NCBI RefSeq assembly: GCF_050587525.1
Contig: NZ_JBOBFT010000002.1
Location: 1 to 64,000 of the forward strand
DNA: 64,000 nucleotides
Direction: 5' to 3'
Origin: Plantibacter sp050587525
GTDB lineage: Bacteria > Actinomycetota > Actinomycetes > Actinomycetales > Microbacteriaceae
Program-made: the position numbers and the translations under genes
Shown: positions 43,980-53,518 of the stretch, one piece after another
How positions within the stretch are numbered: position 1 is the stretch's first letter
How the letters are laid out: every line of letters starts with the position of its first letter
Notes under the pieces: generated by a model
What the model saw: only the letters and a program-made list of their open reading frames with translations
The model's database searches: none
What the model was told of the DNA's origin: nothing

Positions 43980-44321
43980 TCATCCCAGCAATCGCTGCTT
44001 CGCCGCTTCGAACTCCGCATCGGTCAGCGCACCCTGCTGGTGGAGCGTCGCGAGCCGTTGGATCTCATCGACCATCGTCGCCCCGCCCGAGCCACCAGCG
44101 GCCGTGGGTGCCGCAGCCGCCACGGGCTGGGGCGCCGTCGCCTCCGCGTACTGCGTGCTCTGGTCCTGCTCGTACGCGGCGGCCTCCGACTGTTCCACGG
44201 CACGGTTCTGGGCGTGCCGGTTGATGGCGCCCGCCGTCGCGGCGGCCGTGCCGGCGACGACCGCCGTGCGCGCAGCGAGACCGAGCAGTCCCGGCCTGCC
44301 GAATCGTCTGAGCAGCATCAC
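43980..44321 (-). CDS. SHOCT domain membrane protein
   Basis: The 113-residue protein has a basic N-terminus with one hydrophobic helix (about 12-33), an Ala/Gln-rich linker and a C-terminal SHOCT domain (ATMVDEIQRLATLHQQGALT, then DAEFEAAKQRLLG). SHOCT motifs oligomerise or tether proteins at the membrane. Its ATG overlaps the stop of the upstream DUF6325-like gene. Confidence 0.82.
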   Translation of the reverse strand: MMLLRRFGRPGLLGLAARTAVVAGTAAATAGAINRHAQNRAVEQSEAAAYEQDQSTQYAEATAPQPVAAAAPTAAGGSGGATMVDEIQRLATLHQQGALTDAEFEAAKQRLLG

Positions 44322-44758
44322 TCCGCTCCTTCCACGGCGAGGAGCAGGACTTCATCGATCGCCGCCGCCGGTACGAACTCGTCGAAAGCAGTCGTCCCGC
44401 CGGCCGCTGCCATCGCCTCGCTGAGCGTCTCAGCCCACACGTGCTCGATCGCGATGACGAGGACCGAGGACCCGTCGTCGAGCTCCGACTCCGACGCGAG
44501 CTGATCGACATCCTGATGCGCGATCAGACCCCTCGTCTCCTCGGGGACCTCAACGAGCGTGAGGGACTCCGCACCGTCCGCGCCGATCTCGACGAACACG
44601 ATCTCACCGTCCTCGCTCGTCCCGAGGATCAGATCGACGATGCGAATGGACGGATCGGCCTGCAACTCCTCGAGTGCACCCGCGCCGACGATGGCGTCCT
44701 CGACGCTCGGGAAGTGCCAGGCGAGCAGTTCGACCGGCCCCGTGATGGATGGTGACAT
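44318..44758 (-). CDS. DUF6325/DUF1269-like protein
   Basis: The 146-residue soluble protein reads as two alpha/beta halves: GPVELLAWHFPSVEDAIVGA at the start and SSVLVIAIEHVWAETLSEAM near the end. It looks like the DUF6325 group, related in layout to DUF1269 but without the central membrane hairpin. Such genes often pair with SHOCT proteins. Divergent from the GAP gene, with CGGGTGA motifs in between. Confidence 0.6.
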   Translation of the reverse strand: MSPSITGPVELLAWHFPSVEDAIVGAGALEELQADPSIRIVDLILGTSEDGEIVFVEIGADGAESLTLVEVPEETRGLIAHQDVDQLASESELDDGSSVLVIAIEHVWAETLSEAMAAAGGTTAFDEFVPAAAIDEVLLLAVEGAE

Positions 44759-44850
44759 GGCTGCTGCTCTCCCTCGCTCGGTCGACGACGCCGGTCGCAT
44801 CGCCGTGTCACCAGCATCCGAGCCGGGCCGTCTCCGCGCGTCGCCCACTG

Positions 44851-44910
44851 CGGGTGAAGTCGCCGCGTCGCGCGGTCGGACGAAGTCGCCTCGATCGGGT
44901 GAGGCGTCGG
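44851..44910. promoter_or_regulatory. paired CGGGTGA motifs in the DUF6325/GAP divergent region
   Basis: CGGGTGAAGTCGCCGCG (44851-44867) and CGGGTGAGGCGTCGG (44896-44910) lie in the same orientation, with GAAGTCGCC repeated between them. The first shares CGGGTGAAGTC with 54299-54309, and the second shares its core with 43901-43914. Confidence 0.55.
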
Positions 44911-44961
44911 GCATCCGCCGCATGGTCGACTGACGCCAGTACACGAGGAGAGGACGCGCAC

Positions 44962-45633
44962 ATGGGCCAGGTCATCGGGGAGATCCTCCCGCTCGCGCTG
45001 GGAGTGGCGATCAGCCCGATCCCCATCATCGCCGCCATCCTCATGCTGCTCTCCCCCCGGGCGAAGTCGCTCAGTCTGGGGTTCCTCCTGGGCTGGCTGC
45101 TCGGCATCGTCGTCGCGTCCGTCGTCTTCACGCTCATCGGCTCGCTCATCACCGTCGCCGACGGCGATGCTTCGCAGCCGATCGCGGGCGTCGTGAAGAT
45201 CGTCCTCGGCGCCCTGCTCCTGGTCCTCGCGCTCGGGCAGTGGCGAAAACGGCCCAAGGAGGGTGAGACGGCTGCCCTGCCGAAGTGGATGGCGGCGATC
45301 GATTCCATGAAGCCGGGCGCCGCGTTCGGCCTCGCCTTCCTCCTCGCGGCCGTGAACCCGAAGAACCTCATGATGGCTGCGGCAGCAGGGGTCGCGATCG
45401 GGACGTCCTCCATCGCGATCGGCGGGGAGATCGTCGCCGTCGTCGTGTTCGTCGTCATCGCCGTCTGCTCCGTCGCGATCCCCGTCATCGCCTACCTCGT
45501 GGCGGCCGACCGGATGCGCGCACCCCTCGAACGGTTGCGGGTGTGGCTCGTCGCCAACAACGCCACGGTCATGGCGATCCTGCTCCTCGTCATCGGCGTG
45601 GTCACGGTCGGCAAGGGCATCGGCTCGTTCTGA
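44962..45633 (+). CDS. GAP family membrane protein (first copy)
   Basis: The 223-residue protein has six membrane spans and the GAP/LysE-like layout, with LALGVAISPIPIIAAILMLL in helix 1 and the repeat-like AVNPKNLMMAAAAGVAIG in the middle. GAP (Sap) proteins are associated with glycopeptidolipid or small-solute export in mycobacteria. GAGGAGAGGAC precedes the ATG. It leads a run of co-oriented genes to SulP2. Confidence 0.85.
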   Translation: MGQVIGEILPLALGVAISPIPIIAAILMLLSPRAKSLSLGFLLGWLLGIVVASVVFTLIGSLITVADGDASQPIAGVVKIVLGALLLVLALGQWRKRPKEGETAALPKWMAAIDSMKPGAAFGLAFLLAAVNPKNLMMAAAAGVAIGTSSIAIGGEIVAVVVFVVIAVCSVAIPVIAYLVAADRMRAPLERLRVWLVANNATVMAILLLVIGVVTVGKGIGSF

Positions 45634-45681
45634 GCCGCGAGACAGTCCAGACAGCAGCAGAGCAGAGACTCGGAGACGCGA

Positions 45682-47514
45682 ATGATCAAGGTCCTTCCCG
45701 GATTGCACGTCCGCAACCTTGGCCGCGAGGCACTCGCCGGGGTGACGCTCCTCGCGATCGCCGTCCCGCTGAACATCGGCTACGCGCAGATCGCCGGGCT
45801 CCCGGCCACCGCCGGGCTGTACTCGCTCATCCTGCCCGGCATCGTCTACGCACTCGTCGCGTCGACCAGGCAGATGGTGGCCTCACCCGATGCCGCGGCG
45901 GCCGCCCTCGTGGCATCGTCGCTCGGCGGGCTGGCCGTCGCGGGCAGCGACAACTACCTGCAGCTCGCGCTCGCGCAGGCGATCATCGGCGCCGGCTTCT
46001 TCGGCCTGTGCGCGCTGTTCAAGCTCGGCTTCCTCGCGAACTTCCTCTCCGAACCGATCCTCATCGGCTTCGTGGGCGGGCTCGCGCTCGACATCCTCGT
46101 GAGCCAGGTCGCGAAAATGCTGGGCGTCTCGATCAACAGCGGTGACGAGTTCCTCGCGAAGGCGGGCGAGCTCATCACGGGGCTCGTGAAGACGAATCTG
46201 TGGTCGCTCGTGATCGCCGTCGCGGCCGTCGCGATCCTGGTGGGCGGGCGGATCCTCGCGAAGCGCGTGCCGTGGGCGCTCATCGTGCTCGTCGTCAGCA
46301 CGATCTTCGTGGTCCTGTCCGGCGTGGAGCAGGCCGGGGTGAAGGTGCTCGGCAAGATCGAGTCCGGGCCTCCCGTGCTCACCTGGCCGCAGCTCGAATG
46401 GAGCACCTGGCTCCATCTGGCTCCGAGCGCCGCGGCGCTGACGCTCGTCGCGATGGCGGAGGGCCTCCTGGTCGCGAAACGGTACGGTCAGAAGCACGGC
46501 TACTCCACGAACCCGAACCGCGACCTCCTCGCATTCGGCGCCGCGAACCTCGCGTCCGGCGCGTCCGGCGGGTTCACGATCGGCTCCTCCACGTCCCGCA
46601 CGGCCGCCCTCGACCAGGCCGGATCGCGCACCCAGCTCCCGACGATCGTCGCGGCCATCGGCACCCTCCTCCTCGTCATGTTCGGCACGGCCCTCCTCGA
46701 GCACATCCCGTCCCCCGCGATCGGTGCGATCGTCGCGGTCGCCGTCGTCCCGCTCCTCGGCATCAGCGACTTCGCCCGGCTCTGGCGGGAACGGAAGTTC
46801 GAGTTCCTCGTCGGCGTCGCCTGCTTCCTGGGCGCGTTGCTCCTCGGCCCGATCCCCGGCATCCTCATCGCCTTCTTCCTCTCGCTCATCAACCTCGCCC
46901 GCCGTGCCGCGAACCCGCCGGTGGACGTCCTCACGATCAACGACTCCCCCACCGATGCCGCGGTCGCGGGCGGCGCCGAGACGGTCGTCACCGCCCCGGG
47001 CGTGATCGTCCTGCGCTTCGCGGCACCCATCTTCTTCGCGAACTCCTCGCTGTTCACCGACCGCGTGACGGAAGTCCTCGACTCGGGCGTGCCGCAGGGC
47101 GTTCGACACCTCGTGCTCGACTGCGAGGCGATCACGGACATCGACGTCACCGGCGCGAAGAGCTTCCGAGTGGCCGTCGCCGCCGCGAAGACCGCGGGGG
47201 TGAGCCTCCACCTCAGCCGGGCCAGACGGGACCTGCAGAGGCAGATGAAGGAGCTCGACCTGCTCGACGGCATCGACGTGTACGCGACGAACCGCGCGGC
47301 CGTAGCAGCACTCTCCAGCGCCCCGATCGGTGTTCCCGCGGTGGCTGGAGCGGTGGCCTCCGCCGGTTCAGCGGCGAGCTCCGGCGCCGTTGCGGAGGCA
47401 GTGGTCGGCACCTCACCCGGACGGGATGATGCGTCCGCCGATGCGCGCGGGCAGGCTGACGACAACAGGCCGGGAGACACCGGGCCGGCAGCGACAGATG
47501 GGACCACACCATGA
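45682..47514 (+). CDS. SulP family anion transporter with STAS domain (first copy)
   Basis: The 610-residue protein has about 12 spans (residues 20-410) with the SulP segments GYAQIAGLPATAGLYSLILP and SGASGGFTIGSSTSRTA, and a C-terminal STAS domain (about 430-545, VLDCEAITDIDVTGAKSFRV). SulP proteins carry sulfate, bicarbonate or dicarboxylates. A Gly/Ala-rich tail follows. Its stop overlaps the sulfatase start (ATGA), so sulfate release and uptake are translationally coupled. Confidence 0.92.
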   Translation: MIKVLPGLHVRNLGREALAGVTLLAIAVPLNIGYAQIAGLPATAGLYSLILPGIVYALVASTRQMVASPDAAAAALVASSLGGLAVAGSDNYLQLALAQAIIGAGFFGLCALFKLGFLANFLSEPILIGFVGGLALDILVSQVAKMLGVSINSGDEFLAKAGELITGLVKTNLWSLVIAVAAVAILVGGRILAKRVPWALIVLVVSTIFVVLSGVEQAGVKVLGKIESGPPVLTWPQLEWSTWLHLAPSAAALTLVAMAEGLLVAKRYGQKHGYSTNPNRDLLAFGAANLASGASGGFTIGSSTSRTAALDQAGSRTQLPTIVAAIGTLLLVMFGTALLEHIPSPAIGAIVAVAVVPLLGISDFARLWRERKFEFLVGVACFLGALLLGPIPGILIAFFLSLINLARRAANPPVDVLTINDSPTDAAVAGGAETVVTAPGVIVLRFAAPIFFANSSLFTDRVTEVLDSGVPQGVRHLVLDCEAITDIDVTGAKSFRVAVAAAKTAGVSLHLSRARRDLQRQMKELDLLDGIDVYATNRAAVAALSSAPIGVPAVAGAVASAGSAASSGAVAEAVVGTSPGRDDASADARGQADDNRPGDTGPAATDGTTP

Positions 47515-49865
47515 GCGAGGAACGACCCGGAACCGTACTCCCCGTCCCGGACCGCCCCTACCAGGGACCGATGTCCTACGACGCGAAGCACCTCGAGGAA
47601 CAGTTCCCCCCGATCGTCGTCGCTCGCCCACCTGCGACGGCGCCGAACATCCTCGTGATCCTCCTCGATGATGTCGGATTCGGCGCGTCGAGTGCGTTCG
47701 GCGGCCCCATCCACACCCCGACCGCGGAACGACTCGCGGCGGGCGGCCTGAAGTACACGCGCTTCCACACGACCGCGCTCTGCTCCCCCACCCGCGCCGC
47801 GCTCCTCTCCGGTCGCAACCACCACTCGGTGGGCATGGGGCACATCACTGAGACCGCGACACCCGCGCCCGGCTACCGCTCGACGCGACCGAACTCTGCC
47901 GTCCCGCTTCCAGAGATCCTGCGCCAGAACGGCTACAACACCGCCCAGTTCGGCAAGTGCCACGAAGTGCCCGTGTGGGAGACCGGTCCCACGGGCCCGT
48001 TCGACCACTGGCCAGCGTTCAGCGGCTTCGAACGCTTCTACGGGTTCATCGGCGGTGAGACGAACCAGTACACGCCGGCCCTCGTCGACGGCGTGACGAC
48101 GATCGAGCCCCCGCACGACCCGGATTACCACCTCATGCCGGACCTCGCCGACAAGGCGATCGACTACATCCGGCAACAGAAGAACCTCACGCCGGACAAG
48201 CCGTTCTTCGTCTACTTCGCCCCCGGCGCCACCCACGCACCGCACCACGTGCCGAAGGACTGGATCGCGAAGTACAAGGGCGCATTCGACCACGGCTGGG
48301 ACGCGCAGCGTGAGCAGACCTTCGCGAAGCAGCTCGAACTCGGCGTCATCGCGGCGGACTCCGAGTTGACCGCGCGCCCCGACGGACTCCCCGCCTGGGA
48401 CGACGTGCCGGACGATCGCAAGCCGATCCTCGCCCGCCAGATGGAGGTCTACGCGGCGTTCCTCGAATACGCCGACTTCCACACCGGTCGCGTCATCGAC
48501 ACGCTCGAAGAGCAGGGCATTCTCGACGAGACGCTCGTCTACTACATCATCGGCGACAACGGGGCCTCCGCGGAGGGCGGCATCAACGGCGCCTACATGC
48601 TCACGACGGCGTCCAACGGCGGCGCGGAATTCGAAGACGTCGCGTTCTGGGACGAGCACCTCGACGACGTCGGCGGGCCGCAGGCGTACAACCACTACTC
48701 CGTCGCGTGGGCGCATGCGATGTGCACGCCGTACCAGTGGACGAAGCAGGTCGCCTCGCACTACGGCGGAACCCGCAACGGGACGATCGTGCACTGGCCG
48801 GCGAAGATCGCCGCTCAGGGCGAGACGCGACACCAGTGGCACCACGCGATCGACGTCGCCCCCACCGTCCTCGATGTGGCCGGGCTCGCGGAACCGCACA
48901 CCGTCAACGGCGTCACCCAGATCCCGATGCAGGGCGTCTCGATGGCGTACAGCTTCACGGACGCCGGCGCGGACGAGCGCCACACCACCCAGTACTTCGA
49001 GCTCATGGGCAACCGCGGCATCTATCACCTCGGCTGGACGGCGCAGACGAAGCACCGCACACCGTGGGACGTCGTCTCCAAAGCGCCGGACTTCTCGGCA
49101 GACGTCTGGGAGCTCTACGACACGACGACCGACTGGACGCAGGCACACAACCTCGCCAAGGAGCAACCGGAGAAGCTCGCCGAGATGCAGCAGCTGTTCC
49201 TCATCGAGGCGGCCAGGCACAACGTCTTCCCGATGGACGATCGGGCCGCGGAACGCATGAACCCCGTCCTCGCCGGACGGCCGACGCTCGTGACCGGGAC
49301 GACCCTCAAGCTCTACCCCGGCATGATCCGACTGGGCGAGAACGTCACCCTCAACGTCAAGAACCGCTCCTACTCGGTGACTGCGGAGATCGTCGTTCCC
49401 GACGACGGAGCGGTGAGCGGGGCGATCGTCGCGCAGGGCGGACGGACGGGCGGTTGGTCGTTCTTCACCGAGGACGGCAAGCTCGGCTACCACTACAACT
49501 TCTGCGGGCTCGTGCGCACGACGACCCTCTCCGACACGCCGATCGGCGCGGGAACCCACCAGGTGCGCGTCGAGTTCGCCTACGACGGCGGCGGCATCGG
49601 CAAGGGCGGAGACGTGAGCCTGTTCATCGACGGCGACGCGGTCGGAACGGGACGGGTGGAACGCACCCATCCGCTGTACTTCTCCTTCGACGAGGGCATG
49701 GACGCGGGCGAGGACACCGGGATGCCCGCTTACGAGGGCTACGCCGAATGGGGCGGCCACTTCACGGGCGTCATCTCATGGGCCGAGGTCGACCTCGGAC
49801 TCGACGACCACAGCCATCTCATCGACCCGGAGGACCACCTGCAGGCTGCGCTCCGCCACCAGTAG
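47511..49865 (+). CDS. type I arylsulfatase
   Basis: The 784-residue alkaline-phosphatase-fold hydrolase cleaves sulfate esters. Key segments are ILVILLDDVGFG (metal Asp53/Asp54) and the sulfatase signature CSPTRAALLSGR with Cys91, to be converted to formylglycine by an activating enzyme not in this window. GKCHEVPVWE is the second signature, and a C-terminal beta domain follows (560-784). No signal peptide is visible, so it is cytoplasmic or exported by another route. Together with the adjacent SulP transporter it suggests sulfate scavenging. Confidence 0.93.
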   Translation: MSEERPGTVLPVPDRPYQGPMSYDAKHLEEQFPPIVVARPPATAPNILVILLDDVGFGASSAFGGPIHTPTAERLAAGGLKYTRFHTTALCSPTRAALLSGRNHHSVGMGHITETATPAPGYRSTRPNSAVPLPEILRQNGYNTAQFGKCHEVPVWETGPTGPFDHWPAFSGFERFYGFIGGETNQYTPALVDGVTTIEPPHDPDYHLMPDLADKAIDYIRQQKNLTPDKPFFVYFAPGATHAPHHVPKDWIAKYKGAFDHGWDAQREQTFAKQLELGVIAADSELTARPDGLPAWDDVPDDRKPILARQMEVYAAFLEYADFHTGRVIDTLEEQGILDETLVYYIIGDNGASAEGGINGAYMLTTASNGGAEFEDVAFWDEHLDDVGGPQAYNHYSVAWAHAMCTPYQWTKQVASHYGGTRNGTIVHWPAKIAAQGETRHQWHHAIDVAPTVLDVAGLAEPHTVNGVTQIPMQGVSMAYSFTDAGADERHTTQYFELMGNRGIYHLGWTAQTKHRTPWDVVSKAPDFSADVWELYDTTTDWTQAHNLAKEQPEKLAEMQQLFLIEAARHNVFPMDDRAAERMNPVLAGRPTLVTGTTLKLYPGMIRLGENVTLNVKNRSYSVTAEIVVPDDGAVSGAIVAQGGRTGGWSFFTEDGKLGYHYNFCGLVRTTTLSDTPIGAGTHQVRVEFAYDGGGIGKGGDVSLFIDGDAVGTGRVERTHPLYFSFDEGMDAGEDTGMPAYEGYAEWGGHFTGVISWAEVDLGLDDHSHLIDPEDHLQAALRHQ

Positions 49866-49954
49866 GTCGCCACCGATCCACCAGCACAGCCGGCACCACT
49901 CCGCTCCATCAGTTCCGCCTTCGACAGCAGCACACATCTCGAAAGGACCACATC

Positions 49955-50356
49955 ATGAGTTTCTGGGACAGTTTCTGGAACATCCTCTGGATCTTCTTCT
50001 GGAGCTTCGCGTTCATCTCCTACCTCTTCGCCCTGTTCGCAGTCATCGCGGACCTCTTCCGGGACCACAAGCTCAACGGATGGTGGAAGGCGCTGTGGAT
50101 CCTCTTCCTCGTGTTCGTTCCGTTCCTGACGGTGCTCGTGTACCTCATCGCCCGCGGCGCCGGAATGGCGGAACGCAGCCAACGCTCCGCACGCCAGGCG
50201 CAATCGGAGGCCGAGGGATACATCCGCCAGGTCGCCGGGGCGAGTCCGGCCGACGAGATCGCCAAGGCGAAGGCGCTCCTCGACGCCGGATCGATCACGC
50301 AGGAGGAGTACGCGTCGCTCAAAGCGCACGCGCTCTCCAAGACCGCCACCGCCTGA
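49955..50356 (+). CDS. PLD N-terminal-like membrane protein with SHOCT domain
   Basis: The 133-residue protein starts with two aromatic-rich spans (WNILWIFFWSFAFISYLFAL and WKALWILFLVFVPFLTVLVY, the phospholipase-D N-terminal segment) and ends in a SHOCT domain (ADEIAKAKALLDAGSITQEE, YASLKAHAL). GAAAGGA precedes the ATG. It belongs to a type found with DUF1269 and SulP genes in actinobacteria. Confidence 0.83.
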   Translation: MSFWDSFWNILWIFFWSFAFISYLFALFAVIADLFRDHKLNGWWKALWILFLVFVPFLTVLVYLIARGAGMAERSQRSARQAQSEAEGYIRQVAGASPADEIAKAKALLDAGSITQEEYASLKAHALSKTATA

Positions 50357-50470
50357 TCGGTGGGGCGCGATCGGGGCGACCGCCGCCCGGACGCCCCGAC
50401 CGCTCCCCGGGCCGAGCAGCATCGCCGCAGCACATCGCAACGGCGCAACCGCAGTGAAAGGAACACCAGC

Positions 50471-50965
50471 ATGTCCGATCTGATCGTCATCTCCTTCGAC
50501 AACGAGGGCGAAGCCGAAGCCGCCTACAACGAAGTGCTGAAGCTCCAGAACGACCTCGTCGTCGAGCTCGCGGGGCTCGCCCTCGTGAAGGTCGACGGGG
50601 AAGGCAAGACGCACGTCCAGACGCCTGGACCCGTCGGCAAGATCGGTGTGGGCGTCGCCGGGGGCGCCCTCTTCGGCACTCTCATCGGCATCCTCTTCTT
50701 CATCCCCTTCGCGGGCCTGATCGTGGGTGGCGTGTTCGGGGCGTTGTTCGCGGGACTCGACAAATCCGGCATCAACGCCGAGTTCCGGGACCGGGTCAAG
50801 GAGACGGTGACCGCCGGCAAGTCCGCCGTGGTCATCTACGCGACGAAGCTCACCGAGGACAAGTTCGCCGCAGCGCTCTCGTCGTACGGCGGCACCGTCG
50901 TGCAGACGTCGCTCTCTGCTGAGGACGAAGCGCACCTGACGGAGGACCTCGCCGCCAAGCACTGA
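50471..50965 (+). CDS. DUF1269 domain membrane protein
   Basis: The 164-residue protein has an N-terminal ferredoxin-like half (DLIVISFDNEGEAEAAYNEV), a Gly-rich membrane hairpin (VGVAGGALFGTLIGILFFIP, GVFGALFAGL; about 57-98) and a C-terminal half with VIYATKLTEDKFAAALSSYG. This is the DUF1269 family. GAAAGG precedes the ATG. Function unknown; often near ion transport genes, as here. Confidence 0.88.
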   Translation: MSDLIVISFDNEGEAEAAYNEVLKLQNDLVVELAGLALVKVDGEGKTHVQTPGPVGKIGVGVAGGALFGTLIGILFFIPFAGLIVGGVFGALFAGLDKSGINAEFRDRVKETVTAGKSAVVIYATKLTEDKFAAALSSYGGTVVQTSLSAEDEAHLTEDLAAKH

Positions 50966-51051
50966 TCCGGGCGACGAGGCGGACCTCCACACCGTCCGCC
51001 ACGCCACCGACCACCGAGCCGGCTCGCGCGGCGCCACCACGGGGAGATCAC

Positions 51052-52710
51052 ATGGATGACACCCAGGCGGAGCGCGAGCCGGCTCCTCGCCGTCCGGGGC
51101 GCGGCCTGCCCGCCTGGTTCGCGCCCACCCTCCACGGCTACACCCGGAAACGCCTCCTCCCCGACGTCCTCGCCGGCGTCACCGCCGGCGCCGTCGTCAT
51201 CCCACAGGCGATGGCGTACGCGACGATCGCGAACCTCCCCGTCGAGATCGGCCTGTACACGTGCATGGTGCCGATGATCGTCTACGCGCTCCTCGGCGGC
51301 TCGCGCGCCATGAGCACCTCGACGACGTCCACGATCGCGACTCTCACCGCGACGACGCTCGTGACGGCGGGCGTCGCCTCCGAACTCGACGCGTCCGAGG
51401 GCGATCTCGTGACGCTCACGATGCTCGTCGGCGTGTTCCTGATCCTCGCGCGCGTGTTCCGGCTCGGCTCGCTCGTCGAGAACATCAACCAGGCGACCCT
51501 CATCGGCCTGAAGGTCGGGCTCGGAGCGACGGTCGCGCTCGGCCAGGTGCCGAAGCTCCTCGGCGTGAGCATCGATGCGACGGGCTCCGGGTTCATCCGC
51601 ACGATCAACGCGATCATCCGAGCGCTGCCGGGGACGAACCTCGCGACGCTCTGCCTGTCGGTCGCAAGCATTCTGGCTCTCTTCATCCTCCGGCGATTCC
51701 TCCCTCGGATCCCGGGCCCGCTCGTGATCGTCGTGGCTGGCATCCTCCTCGCGGCGTTCACTGCGCTCCCCGCCGCCGGCGTGCAGCTCATCCCCGCCGT
51801 GCCGACCGGCATCCCGCTGCCGAGCCCGCCACGCTTCGGCGACCTCGGCGCGCTCATCCCGGGGGCCCTCGCGATCGCCATCATGGCGTTCCTCGAGTCG
51901 GCGTCGGTCGCCAGAGCGCTCCGAGCCGCCGGCGATCCGGCCATCGACAGCGACCGGGAACTCCTCGCAACGGGCGCCGCGAGCCTCATCGGATCGGTCT
52001 GCAACAGCCTCCCCGCAGCAGGCGGCTTCTCGCAGAGCGCCGTGAACCAGCGGGCGGGCGCCACCTCGCAGCTCGCGAGCCTCGTCACCGCCGCACTCGC
52101 CATCGTCGTGGCCCTCGTCCTCGCCCCCGTCCTCAGCCTCATGCCGCAGGCGACGCTCGCTGCCATGGTGTTCGTCGCCGTCGTCGGGCTCATCGACGTG
52201 CGCGGGCTCGTCCGGCTCGCCCGCATCAGCCGGGTGGAGTTCTGGATCGCGATCGTGACGGCCGCCATCGGTCTCGCGGCGGGGCTGCTCCCGGCCGTCG
52301 GCGCCGGCGTCGTCCTCACGCTCATCCTCGTGCTGCGCGAACTCGACCGGCCCCAGCTCACCGTCGCCCGACCAATGCCTCGCGCGGTCGTCGTGCGGCC
52401 GGACATCGCCCTGTACACGGCGAACGTGCGCGGAACACTCGGCGCCGCGAGCGCGGAAGTGCACCGGGTCCCGGGTGCGGACACTCTCGTGCTCGACGCC
52501 TCACGTCTACCCCGGACCTCGCTCACCGTCCTCGACAGCCTCGCCGACTTCGACCGAGAGTGCCGTCAGGACGGTGTGACGCTCATCGTCGCTGGACTGC
52601 CCGATGCAGCGGCGGCGATGGCGGGGCGCACGAGCTGGTGGCAGGGGCTCAGTGCCGAGGGCCGCGTGTTCGCGTCGGTCGACGCCGCGCTCGCGTCGCT
52701 GGGCTCGTGA
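51052..52710 (+). CDS. SulP family anion transporter with STAS domain (second copy)
   Basis: The 552-residue protein has about 11-12 spans starting LLPDVLAGVTAGAVVIPQAM, YATIANLPVEIGLYTCMVPM, and a central NSLPAAGGFSQSAVNQRAGA typical of SulP. The C-terminal STAS domain begins near residue 445. It differs from the first copy mainly in its short N-terminus and STAS. GGGGAGA precedes the ATG. Last of the co-oriented cluster genes. Confidence 0.92.
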   Translation: MDDTQAEREPAPRRPGRGLPAWFAPTLHGYTRKRLLPDVLAGVTAGAVVIPQAMAYATIANLPVEIGLYTCMVPMIVYALLGGSRAMSTSTTSTIATLTATTLVTAGVASELDASEGDLVTLTMLVGVFLILARVFRLGSLVENINQATLIGLKVGLGATVALGQVPKLLGVSIDATGSGFIRTINAIIRALPGTNLATLCLSVASILALFILRRFLPRIPGPLVIVVAGILLAAFTALPAAGVQLIPAVPTGIPLPSPPRFGDLGALIPGALAIAIMAFLESASVARALRAAGDPAIDSDRELLATGAASLIGSVCNSLPAAGGFSQSAVNQRAGATSQLASLVTAALAIVVALVLAPVLSLMPQATLAAMVFVAVVGLIDVRGLVRLARISRVEFWIAIVTAAIGLAAGLLPAVGAGVVLTLILVLRELDRPQLTVARPMPRAVVVRPDIALYTANVRGTLGAASAEVHRVPGADTLVLDASRLPRTSLTVLDSLADFDRECRQDGVTLIVAGLPDAAAAMAGRTSWWQGLSAEGRVFASVDAALASLGS

Positions 52711-52732
52711 TCTCCTCGTCCGGCGCGGTCGG

Positions 52733-53476
52733 TCAGCGCGGGTCGCGCGGGTCGCCTGGGTGTTCTTGCCGCGCCCCGTGCCCCCGGTCGTGCTCCGCGT
52801 GCGATGCCGCGATCCGCTCCGAGAGATACGAGACGATCGTCGCGCTGGCCGTGCCGATGATCGCCACCCCGCCCGCCATCAACAGCACCGCCAGCATCCG
52901 CCCCACGACCGTCACCGGAGCGAAATCGCCGTACCCGACCGTCGCGATCGTCACGCACGCCCACCACACCGCATCGCCGAAGCTCAGGATCGTCGCGTTC
53001 GGCGCGGTCCGCTCCACCGCCAGCACGGTGAGCGCGATGACGTAGACGTACATGATCGCGTAGCTGAGCCCGTACACGATGATTCGGGAGCGGATCGGCG
53101 CCCCTCCCCGACCGCTGAACCAGGGCAGACGACGCAGGTTCTTGAGCAGCCGGAACGGCCGAGCGATGGGGACGACCACGGACAGCAGATCGCTGAGGCT
53201 CCCGCGGAGGAACGCGAGGTGGCCGTGCTTCGGCGTAAGGACGAGGCGGACCGCGTAGTCGAGCGCGAACGCCACCCACACGATCGCGAGTGAGGTCGAG
53301 AGCGCCGATTGCAGTGCCGGGGGCGTCGTCTGGTCCAGGACCGTCCACGAGTACGCGACGAGGAACGCACCGGACGCGACGATGAGCGGCCACTCCGTCC
53401 ACGACTCCCAGCGGTCCCGGGCGGGCGCCGCGGTCGTCCCGGTCGTCCCGGTCGTCGATCCGTCAGCGCCAACCAT
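52733..53476 (-). CDS. voltage-gated-like potassium channel
   Basis: The 247-residue protein has at least four spans and the potassium selectivity filter TVGYGDFAPVT in the loop before the last span (WWACVTIATVGYGDF). An Arg/Lys-rich stretch precedes the pore module. The C-terminus is a short charged helix with no RCK domain. It is convergent with SulP2 (22-bp gap) and shares its strand with the second GAP gene. Confidence 0.9.
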   Translation of the reverse strand: MVGADGSTTGTTGTTAAPARDRWESWTEWPLIVASGAFLVAYSWTVLDQTTPPALQSALSTSLAIVWVAFALDYAVRLVLTPKHGHLAFLRGSLSDLLSVVVPIARPFRLLKNLRRLPWFSGRGGAPIRSRIIVYGLSYAIMYVYVIALTVLAVERTAPNATILSFGDAVWWACVTIATVGYGDFAPVTVVGRMLAVLLMAGGVAIIGTASATIVSYLSERIAASHAEHDRGHGARQEHPGDPRDPR

Positions 53477-53518
53477 CGGTCATCCCGTCGTTCAGTCCAC
53501 GATCCGGCCGCCGCGTCG